A stretch of 64,000 bases of DNA, from the NCBI RefSeq assembly GCF_014646995.1, contig NZ_BMOI01000003.1, positions 1-64,000 of the forward strand, written 5' to 3'. The notes below the pieces were generated by a model. That model saw nothing but the letters and a program-made list of their open reading frames with translations. It made no database searches and was not told where the DNA came from. This DNA is from Curtobacterium luteum (GTDB lineage: Bacteria; Actinomycetota; Actinomycetes; Actinomycetales; Microbacteriaceae). Below are positions 46,269-56,527 of this stretch, one piece after another. The first letter of the stretch is position 1, and the number at the start of each line of letters is the position of its first letter. The translations under genes and the position numbers were made by a program.

Positions 46269-46298
46269 ACTCGACGGTATCGAGTGCGGCAAACCGCA
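46269..46298. promoter_or_regulatory. Adjacent small palindromes upstream of the surface-protein gene
   Basis: ACTCGA-cggta-TCGAGT (46269-46285) abuts TGCGG-caaa-CCGCA (46285-46298), about 125-155 bp before the ATG. They look like operator half-sites. The rest of the 364-bp gap holds only hairpins. Confidence 0.25.
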
Positions 46299-46364
46299 AC
46301 AGCACCCCGAGTGGGGTACACGTCGTCCCACCTTGTGGGGACACGTTGCGGATCGGCTACACGA

Positions 46365-46409
46365 CGGACGGGAGGCACCGCTCACGTGGTGAGCCGTGCC
46401 TCCCGTCCG
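46365..46409. repeat. Compound hairpin of the GGGAGGC family
   Basis: Outer 14-bp arms (46365-46378 with 46396-46409), one mismatch, then an inner gctcac/gtgagc stem with a gtg loop. Inner hairpin sequence resembles that of the 10285 member (cacgtgagcc). Confidence 0.75.
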
Positions 46410-46458
46410 GTGGCTGGTCGCCCGGGGCACGGCGGCTGCTCCGTGACGGAACGACGAC

Positions 46459-46490
46459 AGCGGGGCCGGGCCCGAAGGCCCGACCCCGCT
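46459..46490 (-). terminator. tuf terminator
   Basis: 14-bp stem with one mismatch (46459-46472 with 46477-46490), loop cgaa, 17 bp after the tuf stop. Confidence 0.75.
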
Positions 46491-46507
46491 GCAACAGGTG
46501 AACGGAG

Positions 46508-47695
46508 TTACTTGTTGATCTTCTCGACCGTACCGGCGCCGACCGTACGACCACCCTCACGGATGGCGAAGCGGAGGCCCTCCTCCATGGCGATCGGCTG
46601 GATCAGCTCGACCGACATGTGCACGGTGTCACCGGGCATGACCATCTCGGTGCCCTCGTCCAGGGTGATGACACCCGTGACGTCGGTGGTGCGGAAGTAG
46701 AACTGCGGGCGGTAGTTCGCGTAGAACGGGTTGTGACGCCCACCCTCGTCCTTGGTCAGGATGTACGCGTTCGCCTCGAAGTTCGTGTGCGGCGTGACCG
46801 TACCCGGCTTGACGACGACCTGGCCGCGCTCCACGTCCTCACGCTTGAGGCCACGGAGGAGCAGACCCGCGTTGTCGCCGGCCTCAGCCGAGTCGAGCAG
46901 CTTGCGGAACATCTCGATGCCGGTGACGGTGGTCTTCTGCGTCGGGCGGATGCCGACGATCTCGACCTCTTCGTTGACGTTCAGCGTGCCACGCTCGACA
47001 CGGCCGGTGATGACGGTGCCACGACCGGTGATCGTGAAGACGTCCTCGATCGGCATGAGGAACGGCTGGTCGGTGGCGCGCACCGGGTCCGGGACGTTCT
47101 CGTCGACGGCGGCCATGAGGTCCTGGACGGACTTCACCCACTTCTCTTCGCCGTTGAGGGCGCCGACAGCGGAGACCTGCACGACGGGGGCGTCCTCGTC
47201 GAACTCCTGCGAGCCGAGGAGCTCGCGGACCTCGAGCTCGACGAGCTCCAGGATCTCCTCGTCGTCCACCATGTCGGACTTGTTCAGCGCGACGACGATG
47301 TAGGGGACGCCGACCTGGCGGGCGAGCAGGACGTGCTCACGCGTCTGGGGCATCGGGCCGTCGGTGGCGGCGACCACGAGGATCGCGCCGTCCATCTGCG
47401 CCGCACCCGTGATCATGTTCTTCACGTAGTCGGCGTGACCCGGAGCGTCGACGTGCGCGTAGTGGCGCTTCTCGGTCTGGTACTCGACGTGCGAGATGTT
47501 GATCGTGATGCCGCGCTGGCGCTCCTCGGGAGCGTTGTCGATCTGCGCGAAGTCGCGAGCCTCGTTGAGGTCCGGGTACTGGTCGTGCAGAACCTTGGTG
47601 ATCGCCGCCGTGAGCGTGGTCTTGCCGTGGTCGACGTGACCGATGGTTCCGATGTTGACGTGCGGCTTGGTGCGCTCGAACTTGGCCTTGGCCAC
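46508..47695 (-). CDS. tuf: Elongation factor Tu
   Basis: 395 residues. G1 GHVDHGKT (19-26), switch [11 protein letters not shown]3 [13 protein letters not shown]4 NKSDMV, then domains II and III ending [15 protein letters not shown]. Delivers aminoacyl-tRNA. GTG start reading V-A-K-A-K-F, usual for Actinobacteria. Fourth gene of the str operon but separated from fusA by a 138-bp gap with a hairpin and a possible promoter. The kirromycin-site region looks ordinary. Confidence 0.99.
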   Translation of the reverse strand: MAKAKFERTKPHVNIGTIGHVDHGKTTLTAAITKVLHDQYPDLNEARDFAQIDNAPEERQRGITINISHVEYQTEKRHYAHVDAPGHADYVKNMITGAAQMDGAILVVAATDGPMPQTREHVLLARQVGVPYIVVALNKSDMVDDEEILELVELEVRELLGSQEFDEDAPVVQVSAVGALNGEEKWVKSVQDLMAAVDENVPDPVRATDQPFLMPIEDVFTITGRGTVITGRVERGTLNVNEEVEIVGIRPTQKTTVTGIEMFRKLLDSAEAGDNAGLLLRGLKREDVERGQVVVKPGTVTPHTNFEANAYILTKDEGGRHNPFYANYRPQFYFRTTDVTGVITLDEGTEMVMPGDTVHMSVELIQPIAMEEGLRFAIREGGRTVGAGTVEKINK

Positions 47696-47770
47696 TGTGG
47701 GTCCTCCTCAGGACTCGGAAAGCATGCCCCCGGTCGGTCACGACCGTTGGCCTGCAGGGTGTGTGTCTTT

Positions 47771-47776
47771 ACTGTA
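47771..47776 (-). promoter_or_regulatory. tuf: Candidate -10 box for a tuf-specific promoter
   Basis: TACAGT on the minus strand, 75 bp before tuf. The -35 region is poor. Confidence 0.3.
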
Positions 47777-47785
47777 CTTGGTGAC

Positions 47786-47810
47786 GAGGGGCCCGTCGCC
47801 GGGCGCCCTC
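47786..47810 (-). other. Hairpin between fusA and tuf
   Basis: gaggggcccg pairs with cgggcgccctc with one bulge, 24 bp after the fusA stop. Confidence 0.5.
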
Positions 47811-47833
47811 GCCTGTGGAGCAGCGCTGGAGCG

Positions 47834-49948
47834 CTACTCCCCCTTGCTCTTCGCGACGATCTCCTCGGAGACCTTGGCCGGGACCTGTGCGTAGGTCTCG
47901 AAGGTCATCGAGTAGACGGCGCGACCAGAGGTCTTCGACCGGAGGTCGCCGACGTAGCCGAACATCTCGGACAGCGGCACGCTCGCGCGGACCACCTTGA
48001 CGCCCGAAGCGTCCTCCATCGAGGCGATCTGGCCACGACGGGAGTTGAGGTCACCGATCACGTCGCCCATGTACTCCTCGGGCGTGCGGACCTCGACGGC
48101 CATGATCGGCTCGAGGATGACCGGGCCGGCCTTGCGGGCGGCTTCCTTGTAGGCCATCGAACCGGCGATCTTGAACGCCATCTCGGACGAGTCGACGTCG
48201 TGCGACTGACCGTCCTTGAGGATGGCCTTCACGCCCACCGTCGGGTAGCCCGCGAGGATGCCGACCTGCATGGCGTCCTGGATACCGGCGTCGACCGACG
48301 GGATGTACTCGCGCGGGACGCGGCCACCGGTGACGGCGTTCTCGAACTCGTAGACCTTCTCGGCCGTGACCTCCATGGGCTCGAGCGCGATCTGCACCTT
48401 CGCGAACTGACCGGAACCACCGGTCTGCTTCTTGTGGGTGTAGTCGTAGCGCTCGACCGGCTTGGTCAGGGTCTCGCGGTAGGCCACCTGCGGCTTGCCG
48501 ACCGACGCCTCGACCTTGAACTCACGCTTCATGCGGTCGACCAGGATGTCGAGGTGGAGCTCGCCCATGCCCTTGATCGTGGTCTGACCGGTCTCGGCGT
48601 TGAGCTCGACGCGGAACGTCGGGTCCTCTTCCGCGAGCTTCTGGATGGCCGTGGAGAGCTTCTCCTGGTCGGCCTTCGTGTTCGGCTCGATGGCGACCTC
48701 GATCACCGGCTCCGGGAACGTCATCGACTCGAGGACGACCTGGTCGTTCGGGTCGCAGAGCGTGTCACCGGTGGTGGTGTCCTTGAGGCCGATCACCGCG
48801 TAGATGTGGCCCGCGGTCACGTTGTCGACCGGGTTCTCCTTGTTGGAGTGCATCTGGAAGATCTTCCCGATGCGCTCCTTCTTGCCCTTGGTCGAGTTGA
48901 TGACCTGGGCACCCGACTCGATCGAGCCCGAGTAGACGCGGACGTAGGTCAGGCGACCGAAGAAGGGGTGCACCGCGACCTTGAACGCCAGGGCCGAGAA
49001 CGGCTCGGAGGCGTCGGGCTTGCGGATGATCTCCTTCTCCTCGTCCTTGACGTCGTGGCCGATCATCGGCGGGACGTCGAGCGGCGACGGGAGGTACGAG
49101 ATGACGGCGTCGAGCATGGGCTGGACACCGCGGTTCTTGAACGCCGAGCCGCAGAGGACCGGGTAGACCTCGGAGGCGATGGTCAGCTTGCGGATGCCCG
49201 CGCGGATCTCGTCCTTCGTGAGCTCCTGGCCGTCGAAGAACTTCTCGAGGAGGGCGTCGTCGGACTCGGCGACACGCTCGATGAGCTTGGCGCGGTACTC
49301 CTCGGCACGGGCCTGGAGGTCCGCGGGGATCTCCTGGACCTCGTACTGGGCGCCCATGGTGACATCACCCTTGGCGTCGCCCGGCCAGACCTTGGCGTGC
49401 ATCTCGATGAGGTCGACGACACCGACGAAGTCGTTCTCGGCGCCGATCGGGAGCTGGAGCACGAGGGGCTCTGCACCGAGGCGGTTGACGATCGTGTCGA
49501 CGGTGAAGTAGAAGTCGGCGCCGAGCTTGTCCATCTTGTTGACGAAGCAGATGCGCGGGACGTCGTACTTGTCCGCCTGACGCCACACGGTCTCGGACTG
49601 GGGCTCCACGCCCTCCTTGCCGTCGAAGACGGCGACCGCACCGTCGAGGACGCGGAGCGAGCGCTCCACCTCGACCGTGAAGTCCACGTGACCCGGGGTG
49701 TCGATGATGTTGATCTGGTTGTTGTCCCAGAAGCAGGTCGTCGCGGCCGACGTGATCGTGATGCCGCGCTCCTGCTCCTGCGCCATCCAGTCCATCGTCG
49801 CAGCGCCGTCGTGGACCTCACCGATCTTGTGCGTGATGCCCGTGTAGAACAGGATGCGCTCGGTCGTCGTGGTCTTGCCGGCATCGATGTGCGCCATGAT
49901 GCCGATGTTGCGGACCTTGTTCAGGTCGGTGAGCACGTCCTGTGCCAC
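47834..49948 (-). CDS. fusA: Elongation factor G
   Basis: 704 residues. G1 AHIDAGKT (19-26), [15 protein letters not shown] switch [28 protein letters not shown], then domains II-V with [18 protein letters not shown] and VREPIMAVE-type [18 protein letters not shown]. Catalyses translocation. GTG start with GGAGGAACCCT upstream; further N-terminal in-frame codons run through the rpsG-fusA hairpin and were rejected. Confidence 0.99.
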   Translation of the reverse strand: MAQDVLTDLNKVRNIGIMAHIDAGKTTTTERILFYTGITHKIGEVHDGAATMDWMAQEQERGITITSAATTCFWDNNQINIIDTPGHVDFTVEVERSLRVLDGAVAVFDGKEGVEPQSETVWRQADKYDVPRICFVNKMDKLGADFYFTVDTIVNRLGAEPLVLQLPIGAENDFVGVVDLIEMHAKVWPGDAKGDVTMGAQYEVQEIPADLQARAEEYRAKLIERVAESDDALLEKFFDGQELTKDEIRAGIRKLTIASEVYPVLCGSAFKNRGVQPMLDAVISYLPSPLDVPPMIGHDVKDEEKEIIRKPDASEPFSALAFKVAVHPFFGRLTYVRVYSGSIESGAQVINSTKGKKERIGKIFQMHSNKENPVDNVTAGHIYAVIGLKDTTTGDTLCDPNDQVVLESMTFPEPVIEVAIEPNTKADQEKLSTAIQKLAEEDPTFRVELNAETGQTTIKGMGELHLDILVDRMKREFKVEASVGKPQVAYRETLTKPVERYDYTHKKQTGGSGQFAKVQIALEPMEVTAEKVYEFENAVTGGRVPREYIPSVDAGIQDAMQVGILAGYPTVGVKAILKDGQSHDVDSSEMAFKIAGSMAYKEAARKAGPVILEPIMAVEVRTPEEYMGDVIGDLNSRRGQIASMEDASGVKVVRASVPLSEMFGYVGDLRSKTSGRAVYSMTFETYAQVPAKVSEEIVAKSKGE

Positions 49949-49991
49949 AGGGTTCCTCCGGAAGAGTTGTAGGAGAGATGGGCGTCCGTCA

Positions 49992-50025
49992 CGGGGCGCC
50001 GGGGTTTGTGGCCGCCGGCGCCCCG
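49992..50025 (-). other. Hairpin between rpsG and fusA
   Basis: Perfect 11-bp stem cggggcgccgg/ccggcgccccg, 12-nt loop, 14 bp after the rpsG stop. Confidence 0.6.
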
Positions 50026-50039
50026 GGACGGTGCCGGGA

Positions 50040-50510
50040 CTACCAGCGGTAGTGGGCGAAGGCCTTGTTCGACTCGGCCATCTTGTGCGTGTCCTCACGG
50101 CGCTTGACCGCGGCACCGAGACCGTTCGACGCGTCGAGGATCTCGTTCATGAGACGCTCGGTCATCGTCTTCTCGCGGCGGGCCTTGGCGTACGACGTCA
50201 GCCAGCGGAGCGCGAGGGTGTTCGCGCGGTGCGGCTTGACCTCGACCGGGACCTGGTAGGTCGAGCCACCGACGCGGCGGCTGCGGACCTCGAGGGTCGG
50301 ACGGACGTTGTCGAGCGCCTTCTTGAGCGTCGCGACGGCGTCCTGCTGGTTCTTGGCGGAGACGCCCTCGAGTGCACCGTAGACGATGCGCTCGGCGAGG
50401 CCCTTCTTGCCGTCCAGCAGGATCTTGTTCACGAGCTGCGAGACGATCGGCGCGCCGTAGACCGGGTCTGCGACGACGGGACGCTTGGGAGCGGGACCCT
50501 TACGAGGCAT
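50040..50510 (-). CDS. rpsG: 30S ribosomal protein S7
   Basis: 156 residues: [36 protein letters not shown] in parts, [72 protein letters not shown] in parts. Nucleates the 30S head. ATG start, 4 bp after rpsL. Confidence 0.98.
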   Translation of the reverse strand: MPRKGPAPKRPVVADPVYGAPIVSQLVNKILLDGKKGLAERIVYGALEGVSAKNQQDAVATLKKALDNVRPTLEVRSRRVGGSTYQVPVEVKPHRANTLALRWLTSYAKARREKTMTERLMNEILDASNGLGAAVKRREDTHKMAESNKAFAHYRW

Positions 50511-50514
50511 TGAC

Positions 50515-50883
50515 TCAACCCTTCTTCGCGCCGTAGCGGCTACGCGCCTGCTTACGGTTCTTCACGGCCTGCGTGTCGAGCGCACCGCGGATGATCTTGT
50601 AGCGGACACCGGGCAGGTCCTTCACACGACCGCCGCGGACGAGCACCATCGAGCGCTCCTGGAGGTTGTGGCCCTCACCGGGGATGTAGGCCGTGACCTC
50701 GGTGCCGTTCGAGAGCTTGACACGAGCGACCTTGCGCAGTGCCGAGTTCGGCTTCTTGGGGGTGGTGGTGTAGACGCGGGTGCAGACACCACGCTGCTGG
50801 GGGTTCGCCTTCAGGGCGGGCGCCTTGGTCTTGGTGACCTTCGGCGTACGACCCTTGCGAACCAGCTGCTGGATGGTAGGCAA
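50515..50883 (-). CDS. rpsL: 30S ribosomal protein S12
   Basis: 122 residues, normal length, if started at [18 protein letters not shown] lies 6 nt upstream, and no ATG or GTG is available before the conserved region. [12 protein letters not shown] and [11 protein letters not shown] carry the wild-type lysines, so no streptomycin-resistance change is seen. First gene of rpsL-rpsG-fusA-tuf; a very large in-frame ORF upstream is antisense noise. Confidence 0.97.
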   Translation of the reverse strand: MPTIQQLVRKGRTPKVTKTKAPALKANPQQRGVCTRVYTTTPKKPNSALRKVARVKLSNGTEVTAYIPGEGHNLQERSMVLVRGGRVKDLPGVRYKIIRGALDTQAVKNRKQARSRYGAKKG

Positions 50884-51055
50884 CTGTTCTCCTGGTTCTT
50901 CGCTCGTGCTCTCCGGCCGGCGCGGACCGCCGGCTTCCTCGTCCCACACCGAGGACCGCCTGTCGGCGGAGGGATCAGTGGGGGACGGATCGGTCCGGTT
51001 GCGGCCGTCGGCCGACCGGACTTTTCGGGCGCGCCCGAGGGCGCACACCCGGTAG

Positions 51056-51084
51056 AGCCTACCCGCGCCACCACGCGAAATCAA
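51056..51084 (-). promoter_or_regulatory. Promoter of the str operon (rpsL-rpsG-fusA-tuf)
   Basis: Minus strand TTGATT, 17-bp spacer, TAGGCT. Leader about 165 nt, with a small gcgccc/gggcgc hairpin early on. Confidence 0.7.
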
Positions 51085-51196
51085 TCCGGGCGCGTCGCCC
51101 TGGAGGCCCGTGGGCACCGCCCACGGCGAACACCCGTCCGGCGCGTGGTCGCGGGGGCGGCGGGGCCGCGGGCGGACCCGCGGGCGGGCCCGCGTC

Positions 51197-51257
51197 GTGC
51201 GAGGCTTCGCGCAGCGTGCGAGGGCATGCGCCTCGCACGCTGCGCGGATCCTCGCAC
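51197..51257 (-). terminator. Hairpin cluster after the lipoprotein-like gene
   Basis: Perfect 16-bp stem (51208-51223 with 51231-51246, loop gcatgcg), enclosed by gtgcgagg/cctcgcac arms. 82 bp past the stop of the gene at 51339. The remaining 455-bp gap holds only the str promoter and leader. Confidence 0.65.
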
Positions 51258-51338
51258 CGCCGGTCGCGTGGCCCACCGTCGGGGTCGCGGGGCGACGTCG
51301 GGTCGCGGGGCGGGCCTCCAGGCCGGTGCGCCGCGCCG

Positions 51339-52454
51339 TCAGGAACCGGACTCGGAGGAGACCGGAGCGACCGCGGAACGGAACGTGGCGCCGTCGGCGC
51401 CGATGCCCGTGATGTACCCGCTCGCGTTGACGTTCATCGGCCCGGCCGTGGCGGTGCCCACGCCGCCCGGCCCGGAGATGTCCGCCGAGAACGTCGCCCG
51501 GCCGTAGGTGGTGGTGGTGACCAGCCAGCCCTCGGAGGACCACGCACCGACCGACACCACCGGGCGCGTGCCGAGCGTCCAGCGCTCGTTCGTGTACGTG
51601 TACGACGGGTCCTCGCCGTAGGCGTAGAAGCTGCAACCCGACGGAGCCGGGTCGTGCGACGCGATGCAGCCGTCGACCCACGCGTCGACCGCCTTCGTCG
51701 CGGCGCGCTCGCCCGCCGATGTGAGGGAGGCCGTGAGCGCGACCGGACTCGACGCCGTGCCGCCGAAGCCGCTGACCGTGGCGGACGCCGAGTCGGACCG
51801 GACCCATTCCCCGCCGCGGACGGCGACGTCGTAAGTGCCCGGCAGGGCGCTGAGGGACGCCGTGCCGCCCTTCGACGTCGTGACCGACTTCCCCGCGACC
51901 CGGAGCGGTGTGCGGGACGGACCGCGGACCGACACGTCGACGGTGCCGAGGCGCGGGGGTTGCAGCTGCCAGACCGGGAACACCCCCCAGTCGGTGCCGG
52001 TGCGGGTCAGGTCGAAGACCGCGGAGACGTCCTGGCCGCCCTGTCGCAGGTAGGCGGTGACGGATGCGCTGTCGCCGCTCGTTCGGACCGCTGCGACGCG
52101 GTACCCGGTGACCGTGCGCTTCGCCTTCGCGTAGGCGGCGTCGGTGAGCAGGACGTCGCTCGCGTCGTGCTCGATGCCGGCCGCGGCGAGGGCGGCCGAC
52201 GCCCTGCCCGCCGCGAGGTCGTCGAGGAAGGCCCGCACCGGGCGGTCCGCTGCGTGCGTGCTCATCCCGTTCGCGTAGCCGATGCCGCCGCCGACCACGA
52301 GCAGCACGAGTGCCGCGACCCCGGCGACGATCGCCACGAGGGGACCGCGGCGCATGCGCTTCCGGGGCGGGCGCGCGGTGGCCGCGGTCGTGCCACGGAT
52401 AACGTCGACGGGCGGGACGGCTCCCCAGCCGCCGCCGTGGTCCTGGTCGGTCAT
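51339..52454 (-). CDS. Single-pass membrane protein of unknown function, extracytoplasmic Ig-like region
   Basis: 371 residues. A 38-residue cytoplasmic part with a basic [10 protein letters not shown] precedes one helix ([24 protein letters not shown]). The outer part begins with a helical region ([19 protein letters not shown]...[18 protein letters not shown]), then beta-rich repeats, one of them resembling a small regulatory or Ig-like unit ([25 protein letters not shown]), and two Cys ([17 protein letters not shown]) that can pair. It is probably an envelope protein anchored at its N-terminus. Not recognised further. Confidence 0.7.
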   Translation of the reverse strand: MTDQDHGGGWGAVPPVDVIRGTTAATARPPRKRMRRGPLVAIVAGVAALVLLVVGGGIGYANGMSTHAADRPVRAFLDDLAAGRASAALAAAGIEHDASDVLLTDAAYAKAKRTVTGYRVAAVRTSGDSASVTAYLRQGGQDVSAVFDLTRTGTDWGVFPVWQLQPPRLGTVDVSVRGPSRTPLRVAGKSVTTSKGGTASLSALPGTYDVAVRGGEWVRSDSASATVSGFGGTASSPVALTASLTSAGERAATKAVDAWVDGCIASHDPAPSGCSFYAYGEDPSYTYTNERWTLGTRPVVSVGAWSSEGWLVTTTTYGRATFSADISGPGGVGTATAGPMNVNASGYITGIGADGATFRSAVAPVSSESGS

Positions 52455-52490
52455 CGTGCCCCCGGTCGCCGTGCGTCGTACGCGGCGATC

Positions 52491-53051
52491 CTACCGCCGA
52501 CCACCGTCGTTCCCGGGGGCGGGCGACCCCGGGCCCGGCCGGTCCGTCGGGTGGCGGTCGTCGATCGTGTGGGCGTGACCCGTCGTGCCGGCGGGCTCGG
52601 TCGAGCGGGTTTGAGCCGGCGCGCCCGCTGGGTCGGTCGTGCGTGCCTGGTGGCGGATCATCGCGATCCCGCCGACGACGCAGACCAGCGCCACCACGAC
52701 CGTGCCCACCACGAAGGGGCCGAGCGCGGAGCCGGCCGGGAACACGAGCAGCTCGGTGACGTCGCCACGGAGGAGGGCGTAGCCGACCGCGCCGACGCCG
52801 AGCATCACCAGGTACGAGGTCGCCGCGGCGACGAGGCCGGTGACGCCGGGGTTGCCCTCCCGGACGCCGGTCGCGGTGGCGAGGAACACCACGATCGCGG
52901 CGGAGACGACCATCGCCGGGCCGAGGTACGGGGTGGCGTCCGGTTGGGTGATCGGCTCGACGTCCGCGAGGAGCGCCTCGAAGCCGGACACCGCGATGAC
53001 GAGCGCGATGAAGAGGACGGACGTCATCGTCGCCACGAGCCATCGGGACAT
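52491..53051 (-). CDS. Small integral membrane protein, unknown function
   Basis: 186 residues with about four hydrophobic segments: [66 protein letters not shown] and [21 protein letters not shown]. The last 50 residues are a Pro/Thr/Asp/Arg-rich disordered tail. TACGAT lies 6 nt before the ATG, without a ribosome site, so the mRNA may be leaderless. It and the gene at 51339 are on the same strand with 36 bp between. No function assigned. Confidence 0.7.
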   Translation of the reverse strand: MSRWLVATMTSVLFIALVIAVSGFEALLADVEPITQPDATPYLGPAMVVSAAIVVFLATATGVREGNPGVTGLVAAATSYLVMLGVGAVGYALLRGDVTELLVFPAGSALGPFVVGTVVVALVCVVGGIAMIRHQARTTDPAGAPAQTRSTEPAGTTGHAHTIDDRHPTDRPGPGSPAPGNDGGRR

Positions 53052-53057
53052 GGGGTG

Positions 53058-53063
53058 ATCGTA
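53058..53063 (-). promoter_or_regulatory. Candidate -10 box of a leaderless promoter
   Basis: TACGAT, 6 nt before the ATG of the small membrane protein at 52491-53051. Confidence 0.45.
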
Positions 53064-53186
53064 TCGCCGGGCCGGGGTGCACGGACGGTCGTCGTGGCGT
53101 TCGGGCGGCCGGCGGCGCAGTGGTCGGCGTCAGGCGTGCTCGGGGCCGGCATGCTGTGACGCGTGTTCCGGCTGGGGGTGCGCCTG

Positions 53187-53768
53187 CTACTGCTCCTGCC
53201 GGGTGAGGTGCTGCTGCTGTTCCTGCCGGCCGTGCTGCTGCTGTTGTTCTTGCTGGGCGTGCTGCTGCTGTTCCTGCTGGGCGTGCTCCTGCTGCGCCGC
53301 CGCCACCAGCGCGAGGGCGATCGTCGCGGTGATCACGGGCACGGTCTCGGTCATGGGAGCCGGCGCGACCGGGATCTGCTCGGCCTCGGCGGTGGTGGCG
53401 CTCTCGGGCGCTGCGTCGTGGTCGCGGAGCGCCGGACCGACGACCGGCAGCACCGCCGTCGTGGTCGGAGGTTCGACGAGGACCTGCGGGGCCGTGGCGT
53501 CGACCGGCTCGCCACGCTTCGCCGCGCGACGGGCGCGCAGCATCTTCGTGAGCACCACGACGGCGACGATCGCCCAGACGCCGTTCACGATGAGCGACGG
53601 GATGGCGTGGTGCGCCCCGACGTTGACGGCGATCGCGAGACCGCCGACGAGGTTCAGCAGCTGGTACGTGGGTCCGTTCTGCAGCTTGCCGGTCGAGAAC
53701 AGGATGTAACCGGCCAAGACGGTTACCGCTCCGAACCAGCCGAGGAACTCCACGATTCCGTACAACAC
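53187..53768 (-). CDS. CBU_0592-family membrane protein with Gln-rich tail
   Basis: 193 residues from GTG (GGAG 8 nt upstream). The N-terminal 75 residues carry three helices, [37 protein letters not shown] and [18 protein letters not shown], with the YxLLN.G pattern of the CBU_0592 domain. A Pro/Thr/Ala linker and one more hydrophobic stretch ([16 protein letters not shown]) lead to a C-terminal run of about 35 residues made almost only of Gln, Glu and His. An ATG/GTG at 53801 would add 11 residues. Function unknown. Confidence 0.7.
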   Translation of the reverse strand: MLYGIVEFLGWFGAVTVLAGYILFSTGKLQNGPTYQLLNLVGGLAIAVNVGAHHAIPSLIVNGVWAIVAVVVLTKMLRARRAAKRGEPVDATAPQVLVEPPTTTAVLPVVGPALRDHDAAPESATTAEAEQIPVAPAPMTETVPVITATIALALVAAAQQEHAQQEQQQHAQQEQQQQHGRQEQQQHLTRQEQ

Positions 53769-53866
53769 GCGCGACTCCGGGCACGACGAGGAACAGCCCA
53801 CGAGCGGGGCCGTCCGAGAGGCGGATGAGCGACCGCGAACGCGGCGTCGGGAGCATCGTACGCAGA

Positions 53867-53930
53867 CGAGGACCCCCGGCGGAAGAGGGTGTGGCGTGGC
53901 GCGTCACACCCCAGTCCGTGGGGGTCCTCG
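53867..53930 (-). terminator. Terminator of the pilus minor-pilin/assembly operon
   Basis: Outer 11-bp stem (53867-53877 with 53920-53930) and inner gggtgtg/cacaccc stem, 11 bp after the pilO stop. Confidence 0.75.
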
Positions 53931-53941
53931 GGAGGGGCGGG

Positions 53942-54679
53942 TCAGCCGTTCTTGGCGGCGGTGGCGCCCGCCGTCGCGCCCGAGTCGGCGCTGCGGTCGA
54001 GCACGTAGATCGAGCCGCCGAACGTCCAGGTCGCGGTCGTCGCTGCCGATCCGTCGTCGCCCGTCTGTTGCGCCGAGGTGATCGAGGTGATCAGGAACAG
54101 GCGCTTGCCGGTCTGGACGCCCTGGACGAACCGCAGGGCCTGGTCGAACGTCCCGTCGACCGCCACCGTGACGGGGATGACGGAGAAGTTCTGACCGGTG
54201 ATCGCGGCGTTGGTGACGATCGACGGAGCAGTCGGCTCGGCCGGAGTCGCCGACGGTACCGGGGTGGCGGTCGCTGCCGCACCGGGCGCGGGCGTGGCGG
54301 CGGACGACGCGGAACCCTCGGCCGTGGCGGCGGGCTGGTACGCCGTGGCGTCGCTCGCCGTGAAGGCGGACACCTGCATCCCAGTGGCCGCGGCGATGCC
54401 GTCGAGCTCGTCGATGAACGACGAGACGGACGCCGACTCCGGCACGGAGCGGGTCAGTGAGGACAACTCGTCGCGCATCGCGGGCAGCTTCGCGGCCTGG
54501 ACCTTCAGACGGGCGAGCTCCACGCGGCTCGTGGCGTTCGTCTGCTCCACCGTCGCGGTCTGCTCCCGGGCGTTGGCCGCGAGCGCGAGCTGCGGCTGCA
54601 CCGCGAGGAAGAAGCCCCCGACGGCGACGATCGCCATCGCGGCGAACGCCAGCAACAGGCTGAGCCGGTTCTTCGTCAT
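53942..54679 (-). CDS. pilO: Type IV pilus inner-membrane protein PilO
   Basis: 245 residues. One N-terminal helix ([22 protein letters not shown]), a coiled-coil ([24 protein letters not shown]), [30 protein letters not shown] typical of PilO, an Ala/Pro/Thr linker, then a ferredoxin-like domain ([30 protein letters not shown]). Forms the alignment complex with PilM and PilN. Last gene of the operon, 3 bp after pilN. Confidence 0.9.
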   Translation of the reverse strand: MTKNRLSLLLAFAAMAIVAVGGFFLAVQPQLALAANAREQTATVEQTNATSRVELARLKVQAAKLPAMRDELSSLTRSVPESASVSSFIDELDGIAAATGMQVSAFTASDATAYQPAATAEGSASSAATPAPGAAATATPVPSATPAEPTAPSIVTNAAITGQNFSVIPVTVAVDGTFDQALRFVQGVQTGKRLFLITSITSAQQTGDDGSAATTATWTFGGSIYVLDRSADSGATAGATAAKNG

Positions 54680-54682
54680 GGG

Positions 54683-55441
54683 TCAGCCCTTCTTCGCGGC
54701 GTAGCGGTCGTCGAACGCCTTCTCGTCGAGGTGGATCGTCATGTTGACCGAGTAGCCCGAGCCGTCCTCGGCGCGTGCCACCGAATTCGCGTTCGCGTCG
54801 ACGAAGCCGGTCACCCCGCTCACTCCCGACAGCCACTGCGGAACCGAGGGGAGCGTCGCGCTCTTCGCGTCGAACGTCAGCGTCGCGATGCGCTGACCCT
54901 GCAACGGGTCGTCCGACTGCGCGTACGCCTCGGTCACCGACGCGGAGTCGATCGTCACGCCGGTGATGCTCACGCCCTGTGGCAGCTTCGACTGCACGGA
55001 ACGCAACGTGCTCGCCCAGTCCACCTCGGTCGACCCACCGACCTGCTGCGCCGCCTCGAGGAGGGTCGTCGCGGACTCCGTCGACCGGACGTCCCGGTAC
55101 TGCCCCTGCTGCTGGGCGAGGCTCGTCGTCTCGTCCTGCGCCGAGCGGAGGTCCTGCTCAGCGGCGCTGCGGTCCATCACCGCCCAGCCGGCGACGATGC
55201 CGACGCCGCACGCGACGACGACGACACCGGCCCACACGCGGCGGACGACGGCGCGCTGGCGACGGGCAACGTGCACCTCGGACGGGAGCAGGTCGACGCG
55301 CGGCACGCCCCCGATGGCGAGTGCAGCGCGCGCGTTCCCGGAGGGTCGCGGTGCGCTCGGGGTCGTCCCGGAGGCGGGGGACCGTCGTCCCGGGGACGGC
55401 TTCCGGCCGCGGGCGGCCGTCGGCTCGAGTGTCTCGGTCAT
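54683..55441 (-). CDS. pilN: Type IV pilus assembly protein PilN
   Basis: 252 residues. The N-terminus carries a 45-residue Pro/Ser/Arg-rich arm, then VPRVDLLPSEVHVARRQRAV (the PilM-binding INLLP-type motif) and a helix (VVVACGVGIVAGWAVM). A coiled-coil with Gln and Ser and a periplasmic-type alpha/beta domain follow (LPQGVSITGVTIDSASV). ATG overlaps the pilM stop (ATGA). The long arm before the motif is unusual. Confidence 0.9.
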   Translation of the reverse strand: MTETLEPTAARGRKPSPGRRSPASGTTPSAPRPSGNARAALAIGGVPRVDLLPSEVHVARRQRAVVRRVWAGVVVVACGVGIVAGWAVMDRSAAEQDLRSAQDETTSLAQQQGQYRDVRSTESATTLLEAAQQVGGSTEVDWASTLRSVQSKLPQGVSITGVTIDSASVTEAYAQSDDPLQGQRIATLTFDAKSATLPSVPQWLSGVSGVTGFVDANANSVARAEDGSGYSVNMTIHLDEKAFDDRYAAKKG

Positions 55442-56490
55442 GCTGCTCGACCTCCGACGGCGAGGCTCCAGGCGACCGCGATGGACGCGGACCGCTCCCT
55501 GAGGACGTCCCGCGAGACCCCGCGGGCTGGGCGCGCGGAGACGAACGGGTCACCGATCGCGACGGGGAGTCCCGCGACGTCGCCGAGGCCCTCCCGGAAC
55601 CCGGGCAGGGCAGCTCCCCCGCCGACCAGGACGATGCCACGCACGGCGTCGTCCGGTCGGGTGTTCGCGTAGTAGTTCACGGTGTTCCGGATGCTCGTCA
55701 TCAGCTCACCGACGGTCTCGCGCGTCACCGCGACCGCGCGGACGTCGTCCGGCGTCTGCGTGCGACCGACGAGACCGAAGTGCCGCTTGACGGCCTCGGC
55801 CTCCGGGAGCGGCACCTCGAGGCGCGCGGCGATCTGCTTGGTCACGTCGTCGCCGCCGGTCGGGATGATGCGCACGAACCGCGGGACACCGTCGTGGGCG
55901 ATGACGACCGAGGTCGTGTTCCCGCCGCAGTCGACGATCGCCACGGTCCCCGCTCCGGATACGCGCGGGGCGAGCGTCCGTGTGAGCGCGAAGGGGATGA
56001 GGTCGACGCCGACCGGGTTGAGGCCGGCGAGTTCCGCGGCACGCACGTTGGCGAGGACCGCGTCCTTGATCGCTGCGACGAGCAGGCCGTGCACCACCGG
56101 CCCACCCTCGCCGATGCCCTCCGAGGTCGGGTAGAAGTCGAGGATGGCGTCACCGACCGGCACGGGCAACATGTCCTGCACCTGGAACGGCAGGGACTCC
56201 CGGATCTGCGCGAGCGGCGCACGGGGCACGGTCAGGTCTCGGGACAGGACCCGCTGGTTTCCCATGCCCAGGACCACGTCCTTGCTGCGGAACCGCCCGA
56301 GCGACCACAGACTGCGGAGTGCTCCTGCGACGGTGTTGGCCTCGAGCACTTCCCCGTGCTTCGTGGCGTCCAAGGGCACAGGAACCTCGGCGACGCGCAC
56401 GACGATCGGCTGCGGCTTGTCGGCGTCGGCGACCTCGACCGCCCTGATGGCGTCCGAGCCGATGTCGATGCCGACGATGTTCTTCGCCAT
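55438..56490 (-). CDS. pilM: Type IV pilus assembly protein PilM
   Basis: 350 residues, actin-like fold: NIVGIDIGSDAIRAVEV (phosphate 1), VAIVDCGGNTTSVVIAHDG (phosphate 2), EAEAVKRHFGL, and IVLVGGGAALPGFREGL (adenosine site). Cytoplasmic ring that binds the PilN N-terminus. ATG with AAGGAA upstream. The pilD gene lies 37 bp before it. Confidence 0.95.
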   Translation of the reverse strand: MAKNIVGIDIGSDAIRAVEVADADKPQPIVVRVAEVPVPLDATKHGEVLEANTVAGALRSLWSLGRFRSKDVVLGMGNQRVLSRDLTVPRAPLAQIRESLPFQVQDMLPVPVGDAILDFYPTSEGIGEGGPVVHGLLVAAIKDAVLANVRAAELAGLNPVGVDLIPFALTRTLAPRVSGAGTVAIVDCGGNTTSVVIAHDGVPRFVRIIPTGGDDVTKQIAARLEVPLPEAEAVKRHFGLVGRTQTPDDVRAVAVTRETVGELMTSIRNTVNYYANTRPDDAVRGIVLVGGGAALPGFREGLGDVAGLPVAIGDPFVSARPARGVSRDVLRERSASIAVAWSLAVGGRAA

Positions 56491-56527
56491 GTCGTGTTCC
56501 TTCGGGTGACTTCGGGGTGGGAGCTGC

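Noticed and set aside
50884-53907. Upstream extension of the rpsL frame to over 1100 codons
   Set aside because: Runs antisense or out of frame through three other genes and the str promoter; rpsL itself starts at the TTG at 50883.
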